From Succinatimonas sp. UBA6849 (GTDB lineage: Bacteria > Pseudomonadota > Gammaproteobacteria > Enterobacterales > Succinivibrionaceae), in assembly GCA_002449335.1 (NCBI GenBank), contig DKDL01000063.1, positions 1-22,149 of the forward strand: DNA of 22,149 nt, read 5' to 3'. A program made the position numbers and the translations under genes. Below are positions 15,434-22,149 of the stretch, in pieces; position 1 is the stretch's first letter; each line of letters begins with the position of its first letter. The notes beneath the pieces were generated by a model. It made no database searches. It was not told the origin of the DNA and saw only the letters and a program-made list of their open reading frames with translations.

Positions 15434-15468
15434 AGAAAAATAGCTAACTTTTAACAAGTTAGCTATTT
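15434..15468 (-). terminator. Terminator after lysS
   Basis: A perfect 13-base stem, AAATAGCTAACTT (15438-15450) and AAGTTAGCTATTT (15456-15468), surrounds a five-base loop. On the minus strand it ends in a run of T formed by the A bases at 15436-15440. It begins six bases after the lysS stop codon. Confidence 0.75.
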
Positions 15469-15473
15469 AAAAA

Positions 15474-16994
15474 CTAGTTACGTCTTAATGTTGGGAACAG
15501 GATTACATCACGAATGGTCTGAGCATTTGTGAATAACATTACTGTTCTGTCAATACCAATACCTTCACCTGCGGTTGGAGGTAAACCGTACTGCATTGCG
15601 TTGATGTAGTCCTCATCGTAGTACATAGCTTCGTCATCACCGTGCTTCTTAGCCTCAGCCTGCTGACGGAAACGACCAGCCTGATCATCAGGATCATTTA
15701 ACTCAGAGAAACCATTACCAATCTCACGACCACCGATAAAGAACTCAAAACGATCTGTAAAATCAGGATCTGAATCTGTTCTTCTTGCTAATGGAGATAC
15801 TACAGCAGGGTAGCTTGTAATGAATGTAGGCTGCTGCAGATTTGCTTCAACTAATTCATCGAATAGAGCGGTAATGTAGTGACCTAAAGTCCAGCCTTCC
15901 ATTAACTCGATGTGGTGTTTCTTACATAGAGCACGAGCCTTATCCTCATCCTCAAGATCTTCCATAGTAATGCCGTTGCCGTATTTAACGATTGACTCTT
16001 TCATGGTTAATCTGTCAAATGGCTTTGCAAAATCTAAATCAAGACCTTCTTCACCTTCTTTACCATAATGGATCTTAGTAGTACCTAAAACCTCTAATGA
16101 CATCTTCTTGAATAGATCTTCGGTAAAGTCGATTAAGTCGCGGTAATCGTGGTATGCCATATAGAATTCCATCATAGTGAATTCTGGGTTATGACGAACA
16201 TCGATACCTTCGTTTCTGAAGTTACGGTTGATTTCGTATACGCGCTCGAAACCACCTACAACCAGACGCTTTAAGTAAAGTTCTGGAGCAATACGCAGAT
16301 ACATATCCATATCTAAGGCATTGTGGTGAGTTACGAATGGTTTAGCGTTAGCACCACCTGGAATTACGTGCATCATAGGAGTTTCAACTTCCATGAACAT
16401 ATGCTCGTTCATGTACTTTCTGATAAATGAAACTACTTTGGTACGAATTTCAAAAGTACGACGTGAACTCTCGTTAGCAATCAAGTCAACATATCTCTGA
16501 CGGCAACGAGCTTCCTGATCGGTTAAACCGTGGAACTTCTCTGGTAGTGGACGTAATGACTTAACTAATAAACGTAATGCACTTACATGTAAGGTTAACT
16601 CACCAGTCTTAGTCTTAAATGCAAAACCGGTTACACCGATGATGTCACCTAAATCTAATTTCTTGAAAACATCCTGATATACGCCTTCAGGTAAGTTATC
16701 ACGAGCTACGTAGATCTGAATACGACCGCCCATATCCTGTAAGGTTGCAAATGAAGCTTTACCCATAATGCGACGGGTCATAACACGACCTGCGATAGTG
16801 TAGGTGTTCTGCTCTTTCTCTAAGGTCTCATTATCTTTATCTGCACATGCTTTGATAATATCTGATGAGAATGCATCACGACGGAAGTCGTTAGGATAAG
16901 CCTGACCTTGTGAACGTAGAGCCTCAAGCTTTTCACGACGCTCTTTCATCACGTTATTGAGGTTCTCTGCAGTACCAATGTTTTCTTGTGACAT
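15474..16994 (-). CDS. lysS: Lysyl-tRNA synthetase, class II
   Basis: Charges tRNA-Lys with lysine. The 506 residues (E. coli LysS 505) have the N-terminal OB-fold anticodon-binding domain (about 60-150) and the class II catalytic core. Motif 2 is in FRNEGIDVRHNPEFTMMEFY and motif 3 in GEGIGIDRTVMLF near the C-terminus. No truncation is seen. It lies 25 bases after prfB, the same order as in E. coli, and is probably co-transcribed with it. A terminator follows. Confidence 0.97.
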   Translation of the reverse strand: MSQENIGTAENLNNVMKERREKLEALRSQGQAYPNDFRRDAFSSDIIKACADKDNETLEKEQNTYTIAGRVMTRRIMGKASFATLQDMGGRIQIYVARDNLPEGVYQDVFKKLDLGDIIGVTGFAFKTKTGELTLHVSALRLLVKSLRPLPEKFHGLTDQEARCRQRYVDLIANESSRRTFEIRTKVVSFIRKYMNEHMFMEVETPMMHVIPGGANAKPFVTHHNALDMDMYLRIAPELYLKRLVVGGFERVYEINRNFRNEGIDVRHNPEFTMMEFYMAYHDYRDLIDFTEDLFKKMSLEVLGTTKIHYGKEGEEGLDLDFAKPFDRLTMKESIVKYGNGITMEDLEDEDKARALCKKHHIELMEGWTLGHYITALFDELVEANLQQPTFITSYPAVVSPLARRTDSDPDFTDRFEFFIGGREIGNGFSELNDPDDQAGRFRQQAEAKKHGDDEAMYYDEDYINAMQYGLPPTAGEGIGIDRTVMLFTNAQTIRDVILFPTLRRN

Positions 16995-17019
16995 TTTTCT
17001 ATTTTCCTAATTTATAAGT

Positions 17020-18118
17020 TTAAAGTCCTGACTTTAAACTTGCTTCAATAAACTGGTCTAAATCACCGTTTAACACCTTTTGTGTGTCACGGCATTCAAC
17101 ACCTGTGCGTAAATCTTTAATACGAGCATCATCTAGAACATATGATCTAATCTGACTGCCCCAGCCAATATCAGACTTGCTGTCTTCAATTTCTTTTTGC
17201 ACACTCTGTCTTTTTTCAAGCTCTAGAGTATAAAGTCTTGCTCTTAATTGTTTCATGGCCTGATCACGGTTTTGGAACTGTGAACGCTCGTTCTGGCATG
17301 AAACTACAATACCAGTTGGTATATGTGTAATTCTTACAGCTGATTCAGTCTTATTAACATGCTGACCACCAGCACCGGATGATCTGTAAACATCAACTCT
17401 TAAATCAGCAGGATTGATGGAAACTTCAATATTGTCATCAATTTCCGGATACACATAAGCAGAACAGAATGAAGTATGTCTGCGATTGTTAGAATCAAAA
17501 GGAGACTTTCTTACTAAACGGTGAACACCGGTTTCAGTTCTAAACCAGCCATAAGCATGATCACCTTCAAAACGTAAGGTTGCAGATTTAATACCGGCAA
17601 CTTCACCTTCTGACAATTCTGTTACAGTAACATTAAAGCCGTGTTTTTCACCGAACTTCATGTACATGCGCATTACCATTTCAGCCCAGTCCTGAGCTTC
17701 AGTACCACCAGAACCTGACTGAATGTCCATATAGCAAGGATCAGAGTCATTAGGACCTGAGAACATTCTTTCAATCTCAAGACGTTCTAGATCATGACTT
17801 AATTTGTCTGCTTCTGCCTGTGCTTCTTTAGCAAGTTCAGCGTCATTCTCTTCCTTGGCCATTTCGTCTAAGGTTAACAAATCGTCGAATCCCTGATAGA
17901 GATTTTTAAAATTGGTAACCACAGCGGTTAATGATTGTCTTTCTTTACCAAGTTCTTGAGCTTTTTTTGGATCATCCCAAAGCTTTGGATCTTCTAGAAG
18001 ACCGTTTACCTCTTCTAAACGTTCTGTCTTGCTTTGCAGGTCAAAGATACCCCCTTAAGGCATCTGCACGCTCTTTTAAGGCTGCAACCTGATCTTTTAT
18101 GGAGATGGTTTCTAACAC
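17020..18118 (-). CDS. prfB: Peptide chain release factor 2 (RF2), with programmed +1 frameshift
   Basis: Recognises UGA and UAA stop codons and triggers peptide release. Translation starts at GTG 18118 (VLETISIKDQ aligns with the E. coli start), runs 25 codons to an in-frame TGA at 18043-18041, and must shift +1 there to continue to 17020. The full protein is 365 residues, the same as E. coli. Visible motifs are the stop-codon-reading SPF in RKSPFDS and the catalytic GGQ in GAGGQHVNKTES. A gene call starting at the later in-frame ATG (17922) would miss the first 65 residues. Expression is autoregulated through the frameshift. An extended -10 promoter lies upstream and lysS follows. Confidence 0.96.
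18040..18055 (-). promoter_or_regulatory. RF2 programmed ribosomal frameshift site
   Basis: On the minus strand the site reads AGGGGGTATCTTTGAC. The internal Shine-Dalgarno-like AGGGGG lies three bases before the slippery CTT and the TGA stop. When RF2 is scarce, the ribosome slips from CTT to TTT and reads GAC (Asp) as codon 26. The spacing and bases equal the E. coli site. Confidence 0.95.
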
Positions 18119-18169
18119 GCTTTATTCTCTAATTTGAATCTAGTTTCGTTTTTTAAAAATTAAACTTAG

Positions 18170-18197
18170 ATTATAACAAATCAGACGCCGATGTGCA
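18170..18197 (-). promoter_or_regulatory. Sigma-70 promoter of prfB (extended -10)
   Basis: On the minus strand TGTTATAAT (18178-18170) is a perfect -10 hexamer with the TGN extension. TGCACA (18197-18192) lies 16 bases upstream as a weak -35, matching four of six positions. The expected start leaves a leader of roughly 45 bases before the prfB GTG. Confidence 0.62.
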
Positions 18198-18278
18198 GTG
18201 TTTGTCACTCTTATGCTTACTTTTATTCCATACTTTTTTCAAAGTCCATAGGTTACAACTTGGTGAATTCAAAACCTG

Positions 18279-18296
18279 TGTAAAAGAGCTTTTACA
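18279..18296. promoter_or_regulatory. TyrR-box-like palindromic operator
   Basis: TGTAAAAGAGCTTTTACA is an inverted repeat with eight-base arms and a two-base centre. It fits the TyrR box consensus TGTAAA-N6-TTTACA at all twelve positions. It lies 170 bases upstream of nadC and about 100 bases upstream of the prfB -10. A half-like TTTTACAAAAGTAAAA overlaps its right side. Which regulator binds, if any, is not known. Confidence 0.45.
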
Positions 18297-18465
18297 AAAG
18301 TAAAAATACTGCTGATTTTAAGCTAATCAAGGCATAAGCTCTGAATGTTTGCATTTGTGTTTGCTAGGTTCACATGACTGATTGAATTATTCACATCTAA
18401 TTATCCGCATTACAATGTGTGGTATCATGTCTACTATCAAAACAGTATCGAATGTAGGAATTATT

Positions 18466-19311
18466 ATGTTACAAGATGATATCAAAGCAACTGTGAAAAT
18501 GGCTCTTGAAGAGGACTTAGGCGGTAAGTTAGATCCAAGTCTTGATGTTACTTCACAGCTTATTGATGAAAACGAAAATGATGAAGCTACTGTTATTACC
18601 CGTGAAGCAGGTATCTTCTGCGGTAAAGCATGGGTAGAAGAAGTTTACAGACAGTTAGGCAATAAAGTTGAATTAACTTGGTTTGTAAAAGACGGCGATG
18701 CTATTGAGCCTGGTGAGCAGTTATTCCACGTTAAAGGTAACGCTCGTACTATGCTGACAGCAGAGAGAACAACTTTAAACTTCGTACAGACTCTGTCAGG
18801 TGTTGCAACTGAAGTTTCTAAGTATGTAAAAGCAATTAAAGATACAAACTGCAAACTGTTAGATACCAGAAAGACCATTCCATGCTTAAGAACAGCTCTA
18901 AAGTATGCTGTTACCTGTGGCGGCGGTAAGAACCACAGAATTGGTCTTTTCGATATGTTCTTAATCAAAGAGAACCACATCATGGCTTGTGGCGGTATTG
19001 CTAAAGCAATTGAAAGAGCTCGCAGCCAGCACCCTGAGATTAAGGTTGAAGTTGAAGTTGAAAATCTTGATGAATTACAGCAAGCATTAGATGCTAAAGC
19101 TGATATCATCATGTTAGATAACTTTGAGTACGATATGATGGTTCATGCTGTAAAGCAGACAGATCATAAAGCTCAGCTTGAGATTTCTGGTAACGTAAAT
19201 CTTGAGACTATCGGTCGCTTTGCTGCAACTGGTGTTGATTTCATCTCTGTAGGTGCTCTAACTAAGAATGTAAGAGCTTTAGACTTATCAATGAGATTTG
19301 TTAAGAACTAA
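18466..19311 (+). CDS. nadC: Nicotinate-nucleotide pyrophosphorylase (quinolinate phosphoribosyltransferase) NadC
   Basis: Converts quinolinate and PRPP to nicotinate mononucleotide with loss of CO2, in de novo NAD synthesis. The start at ATG 18466 follows AGGA by six bases and gives 281 residues, beginning MLQDDIKATVKMALEEDLGG; upstream in-frame starts lack support. The N-terminal half carries ERTTLNFVQTLSG. The catalytic barrel holds the substrate-binding TRKTIPCLR and the GGGKNHRIGLFD loop, then the MLDNF and ISGNVN strands. The gene stands alone, divergent from prfB and closed by a strong terminator. nadA and nadB are not in the window. Confidence 0.95.
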   Translation: MLQDDIKATVKMALEEDLGGKLDPSLDVTSQLIDENENDEATVITREAGIFCGKAWVEEVYRQLGNKVELTWFVKDGDAIEPGEQLFHVKGNARTMLTAERTTLNFVQTLSGVATEVSKYVKAIKDTNCKLLDTRKTIPCLRTALKYAVTCGGGKNHRIGLFDMFLIKENHIMACGGIAKAIERARSQHPEIKVEVEVENLDELQQALDAKADIIMLDNFEYDMMVHAVKQTDHKAQLEISGNVNLETIGRFAATGVDFISVGALTKNVRALDLSMRFVKN

Positions 19312-19331
19312 TCTGCATTAGTTCTTACACT

Positions 19332-19358
19332 AAGGCTGACCCAAGGTCAGCCTTTTTT
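19332..19358 (+). terminator. Rho-independent terminator after nadC
   Basis: AAGGCTGACC and GGTCAGCCTT form a perfect ten-base, G+C-containing stem with a three-base loop, followed by a T run at 19353-19358. It lies 20 bases past the nadC stop and separates it from the convergent alr gene. Confidence 0.92.
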
Positions 19359-19400
19359 ATTTTGAAAATAAATTATTGAGGTGTAAATAACTAGTGTGTT

Positions 19401-20483
19401 TTAAGCAAACTCAATATCTACACGAGGCATTACGTGACAAACTAACTCATAAGGGATGGTGCCACAAAGTTCTGCGATCTTCTCAACAGGCAGACCTTTA
19501 CCCCATAAAATAGCCTCATCACCAATCTTATCTTTTGAATCAGGGCCTAAATCAACAAACATCATGTCCATACAAACATGGCCTGCTGTCTTTACATATC
19601 TGCCATTGATAAGTACAGGTGTACCGTTAGGAGCGGTTCTTGGATAGCCATCACCATAGCCACAGCCTACAATACCTAATGTAGTATCTCTGTCTGCTAC
19701 GTAGTAAGCACCATAGCCAACCTTGTCACCTTTTTTGATTTTGTGCAGAGCTAAGATATTGCTCTTTAAAGTCATCACAGGTTTTAAGCCTAGATCTTCA
19801 CCTACTTTATCTTCAAATGGAGAAATGCCGTAAATGATGATGCCTGGTCTTACCCATGGAGTGTGTGACTTTGGCCAGTAATAAATACCAGCAGAATTGG
19901 CTAAACACAAGTCGCCCGTAAAGTCTTTTGCAATCTCATTGAAGAAATCAATTTGCTGTTTGTTGTACTCAACTTCACTTGGAGTATCAGCAACTGATAA
20001 ATGAGAAATTAGACCTACTGGTTTTACGACATTTGGACTTGCCTCAAGTCTTCTTTTAATCTCAAAGATTTCTTCTTTATTGCAAGAACCTAGACGATGC
20101 ATGCCCACATCAATCTGAACCCAGGCATGAATTGGTTTCTTTAAATTTGCTTTTTCAATACTCTTTACCTGCTCAAGATCATGAACACCGGTATACAAAG
20201 AGTATTTAGAGATATAAGCAATGTCCTCGTCGTTGTAAAAGCCTTCAAGTAAGACTACAGGTTTTTCGATTCCTTGACGACGAAGCTCCATAGCTTCAGA
20301 AATTCTCGCAACCGCAAATGCGTCAGCATGATCCTTTAAAGCATTGGCTACTGGGAAAAGACCATGACCATAGGCATTGGCCTTAACTACAGCAATGATT
20401 TTTGAATTTGGAACTAAAGAGCGGATATGCTTTACATTATCTATTAAAGCCTGCTTGTCAATTGAAGCAGTTACGCATTGCAT
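19401..20483 (-). CDS. alr: Alanine racemase
   Basis: PLP enzyme that makes D-alanine for peptidoglycan. The 360 residues (E. coli Alr 359) include the PLP lysine K34 in VVKANAYGHG and the second catalytic base Y257 in GYGAYY. The barrel strand QIDVGMHRLG, the phosphate-binding region near NSAGIYYW and RPGIIIYG, and the GDEAILWG segment of the C-terminal beta domain are also present. The ATG at 20483 is preceded by AGGAAA. It follows dnaB by 18 bases, the same pairing as dnaB-alr in E. coli, so the two are probably one transcript. Confidence 0.96.
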   Translation of the reverse strand: MQCVTASIDKQALIDNVKHIRSLVPNSKIIAVVKANAYGHGLFPVANALKDHADAFAVARISEAMELRRQGIEKPVVLLEGFYNDEDIAYISKYSLYTGVHDLEQVKSIEKANLKKPIHAWVQIDVGMHRLGSCNKEEIFEIKRRLEASPNVVKPVGLISHLSVADTPSEVEYNKQQIDFFNEIAKDFTGDLCLANSAGIYYWPKSHTPWVRPGIIIYGISPFEDKVGEDLGLKPVMTLKSNILALHKIKKGDKVGYGAYYVADRDTTLGIVGCGYGDGYPRTAPNGTPVLINGRYVKTAGHVCMDMMFVDLGPDSKDKIGDEAILWGKGLPVEKIAELCGTIPYELVCHVMPRVDIEFA

Positions 20484-20501
20484 TTTAAATTTCCTTTTTT
20501 A

Positions 20502-21959
20502 TTATTGATAAATTTGAGAGTCAGTAATGTCTGGAACATCACCTTCAGCTGCAATTGTATTATCTTTATCGTAGAAGGTGGTGTAGGCGCCTTGGAACTG
20601 TAATTCAATATCATCAGTAGCACCATTTCTGTTTTTACTAATGATCAAAGTTGCCTTACCATCACCATTTTCACCTGACTTATATACGTCTTCACGGTGA
20701 ATGAACATAATCATATCAGCGTCCTGCTCCAAAGAGCCTGATTCACGCAGATCAGAGTTCATAGGACGGTGATCCTTACGACCTTCAACTTCACGGTTTA
20801 ACTGAGCTAATGCCAAAATAGGTACATCAAGCTCTTTTGATAACTGTTTTAATGAACGTGAGATTTCACCAACTTCTTGGCTTCTGTTATCTAATTTGGT
20901 CTGTGATTTCATCAACTGAATATAGTCGACCATGATGCAAGATAAGCCTCCATTCTCAGAGGCAATCTTACGCGCTCTTGAACGAAGTTCTAGGGGAGTT
21001 AGAGCAATATCTGAAGTATCATCAATGTAAAGCTTTACTCTATCATTGCCATTTTGGTCTTTTTCAGTTAAGAGATTTACATATCTGATAATACGATGCC
21101 ACTGCTCTGGAGTTACCTTGCCTGAAGCTAAATCTTTTCCTGGTACACGACCGAAGCTAGATAACATACGCATTGCAATTTCTTTTGCAGGCATTTCCAA
21201 AGAGAATACTAAAGCTGGACGATGCTCATCAACATTCATGGCGATGTTTGTGACCACGTTCATCGCAAAAGAGGTTTTACCTACACCAGGACGAGCTGCG
21301 ATAATATTTAAAGTACCGCCACGTAAACCTGAAGTTAGATTATCAAGATCTCTAAAGCCTGTAGCTACACCATGCATCTTTTTATTAGAGTCCATGTCAG
21401 CTTTAATTTGCTTTACTAACTCTAAAGCGACTGCAGTCATCTGCTTAGGTCCAGAGTCTGCTGAACGGCGAGATTCTGAGAGTTCATAGATAAGACCTTG
21501 TGCCTCATCATAAACCTCTTCAACTGATTTTCCTTCTGGAGCATAACTTATCTTTTCAATATGCTCACATACTGAAATTAACTTACGACGTCTTGAGGTA
21601 TCAATGATGATTTGGCCGTATTCAACGATTGCAGAGGACGGACCTGTAAGTTCGGTTAAAGAACCTACATAGGCAATACCACCAGCTTTATCTAAAAGAC
21701 CTTTATTCTCTAAATCAGCACATAATACAGTGGTATTAAAATCATCAGTAGTAGCAGCTCTACCTAAAATAGTTCTGTAGATGATACGGTTCTTTTCAGA
21801 GAAGAAATCATTCTCATCTAAAGTACCAATATTCTCACGTACTTTTTCGATAAGTTTGCCATCTAGGATCAATGATCCCAGGAAGTTAGCTTCTGCTTCA
21901 AGATTTTTTGGCATCTCTGTATATTTTGCCAAAACATCATTGCTATTATCTTTTGCCAT
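20502..21959 (-). CDS. dnaB: Replicative DNA helicase DnaB
   Basis: Hexameric helicase that unwinds the replication fork and recruits primase. The 485 residues (E. coli 471) hold the N-terminal primase-interacting domain (about 15-120), a linker, and the RecA-like motor with Walker A ARPGVGKTS near 222, Walker B in CIMVDYIQLM, the ALAQLNREVEGR segment and the arginine-finger region near the end. No intein is present. The ATG at 21959 is preceded by GGTGG. The 172 bases between it and the putative tRNA gene probably contain its promoter, which I cannot place. Confidence 0.97.
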   Translation of the reverse strand: MAKDNSNDVLAKYTEMPKNLEAEANFLGSLILDGKLIEKVRENIGTLDENDFFSEKNRIIYRTILGRAATTDDFNTTVLCADLENKGLLDKAGGIAYVGSLTELTGPSSAIVEYGQIIIDTSRRRKLISVCEHIEKISYAPEGKSVEEVYDEAQGLIYELSESRRSADSGPKQMTAVALELVKQIKADMDSNKKMHGVATGFRDLDNLTSGLRGGTLNIIAARPGVGKTSFAMNVVTNIAMNVDEHRPALVFSLEMPAKEIAMRMLSSFGRVPGKDLASGKVTPEQWHRIIRYVNLLTEKDQNGNDRVKLYIDDTSDIALTPLELRSRARKIASENGGLSCIMVDYIQLMKSQTKLDNRSQEVGEISRSLKQLSKELDVPILALAQLNREVEGRKDHRPMNSDLRESGSLEQDADMIMFIHREDVYKSGENGDGKATLIISKNRNGATDDIELQFQGAYTTFYDKDNTIAAEGDVPDITDSQIYQ

Positions 21960-22131
21960 GTCAAACCACCGTTAAAAAATCAGAGATCTATTTTAAGCCA
22001 TTAATGGTCTTTTTGAGATACCAGAAGAAAAATATAATCAGGCAAATAAAGAAAATTTCTCTGACAAATTGGTTCAAGTCAGATCACTTCTACCTGCTTA
22101 ACTACAGGAGCTTGTGTTTAAAAAAAATGAA

Positions 22132-22149
22132 TGGCGCACCCGAAGGGAT
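22132..22149 (-). tRNA. 3' end of a tRNA gene, probably tRNA-Arg (cut by window edge)
   Basis: On the minus strand the last 18 bases read ATCCCTTCGGGTGCGCCA. This fits the end of a T-loop, the T-stem 3' strand CCCTT, the acceptor 3' strand CGGGTGC, a discriminator G and an encoded CCA. A G discriminator with a related acceptor stem is found in E. coli tRNA-Arg (CCG and UCU). The anticodon lies outside the window, so the identity is a guess. A run of T follows just downstream (minus strand). Confidence 0.6.

Larger units (their letters stand above)
18119..18465. other. Divergent intergenic region between prfB and nadC
   Basis: These 347 bases carry the prfB promoter at the left, a perfect palindrome at 18279-18296, and the ribosome site of nadC (AGGA, 18456-18459) at the right. 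The frame of nadC is open back to a TTG at 18382, but no ribosome site supports that start. I find no convincing small gene. A nadC promoter is presumably near 18410-18430 (TACAAT or TATCAT as -10) but no good -35 goes with it. Confidence 0.6.

Noticed and set aside
17020..17922. A 300-residue stand-alone release factor
   Set aside because: The N-terminal RF2 sequence continues upstream to 18118 through a canonical +1 frameshift site, so the short frame is a fragment.
18355..18377. CRP-like site (TGTG ... TCACA) upstream of nadC
   Set aside because: The half-sites are separated by too many bases for the TGTGA-N6-TCACA consensus.
18382..18465. Extended NadC N-terminus from TTG at 18382
   Set aside because: No ribosome site and no family similarity; the ATG at 18466 has AGGA at ideal spacing.
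1..22149. CRISPR array
   Set aside because: No regularly spaced identical repeats were seen anywhere in the window.

Overview
The window looks like a piece of chromosome from an A+T-rich gammaproteobacterium. Three gene orders match Escherichia coli: divergent bamD and rluD followed by pgeF and clpB; prfB-lysS; and dnaB-alr. The prfB gene keeps the programmed +1 frameshift at codon 26. The protein sequences, together with an AmgK-MurU recycling pair that enterics lack, fit an Aeromonadales lineage such as Succinivibrionaceae. That placement is an inference; no marker here proves it.

Left part (1-6404): clpB (minus) with a good sigma-32 heat-shock promoter and its own terminator; pgeF and rluD (minus, overlapping); then, divergently, bamD with a strong terminator and rluA (plus). 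These serve protein disaggregation, peptidoglycan quality control, rRNA/tRNA pseudouridylation and outer-membrane assembly.

Middle (6405-10018): the accessory island. Three very A+T-rich minus-strand genes form a tight cassette: two related C5-cytosine DNA methyltransferases and an HNH endonuclease. Together they look like a Type II restriction-modification system. The cassette sits between rluA and djlA. A second, diverged copy of the 3' end of rluA lies on the far side of the cassette, so the DNA appears to have entered the end of rluA while supplying a replacement 3' end. This is the most interesting part of the window.

Centre-right (10011-16994): two tandem DjlA-type membrane J-domain proteins, then murU, amgK, trmB and dapA, all on the minus strand and mostly overlapping or a few bases apart, then lysS. 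MurU and AmgK recycle cell-wall MurNAc, DapA supplies diaminopimelate/lysine, TrmB modifies tRNA, and LysS charges tRNA-Lys.

Right part (17020-22149): prfB (RF2) on the minus strand with an extended -10 promoter, a 347-base divergent region containing a perfect TyrR-box-like palindrome, nadC (plus) with a strong terminator, then alr and dnaB (minus). The last bases look like the 3' end of a minus-strand tRNA gene, probably tRNA-Arg, cut by the window edge.
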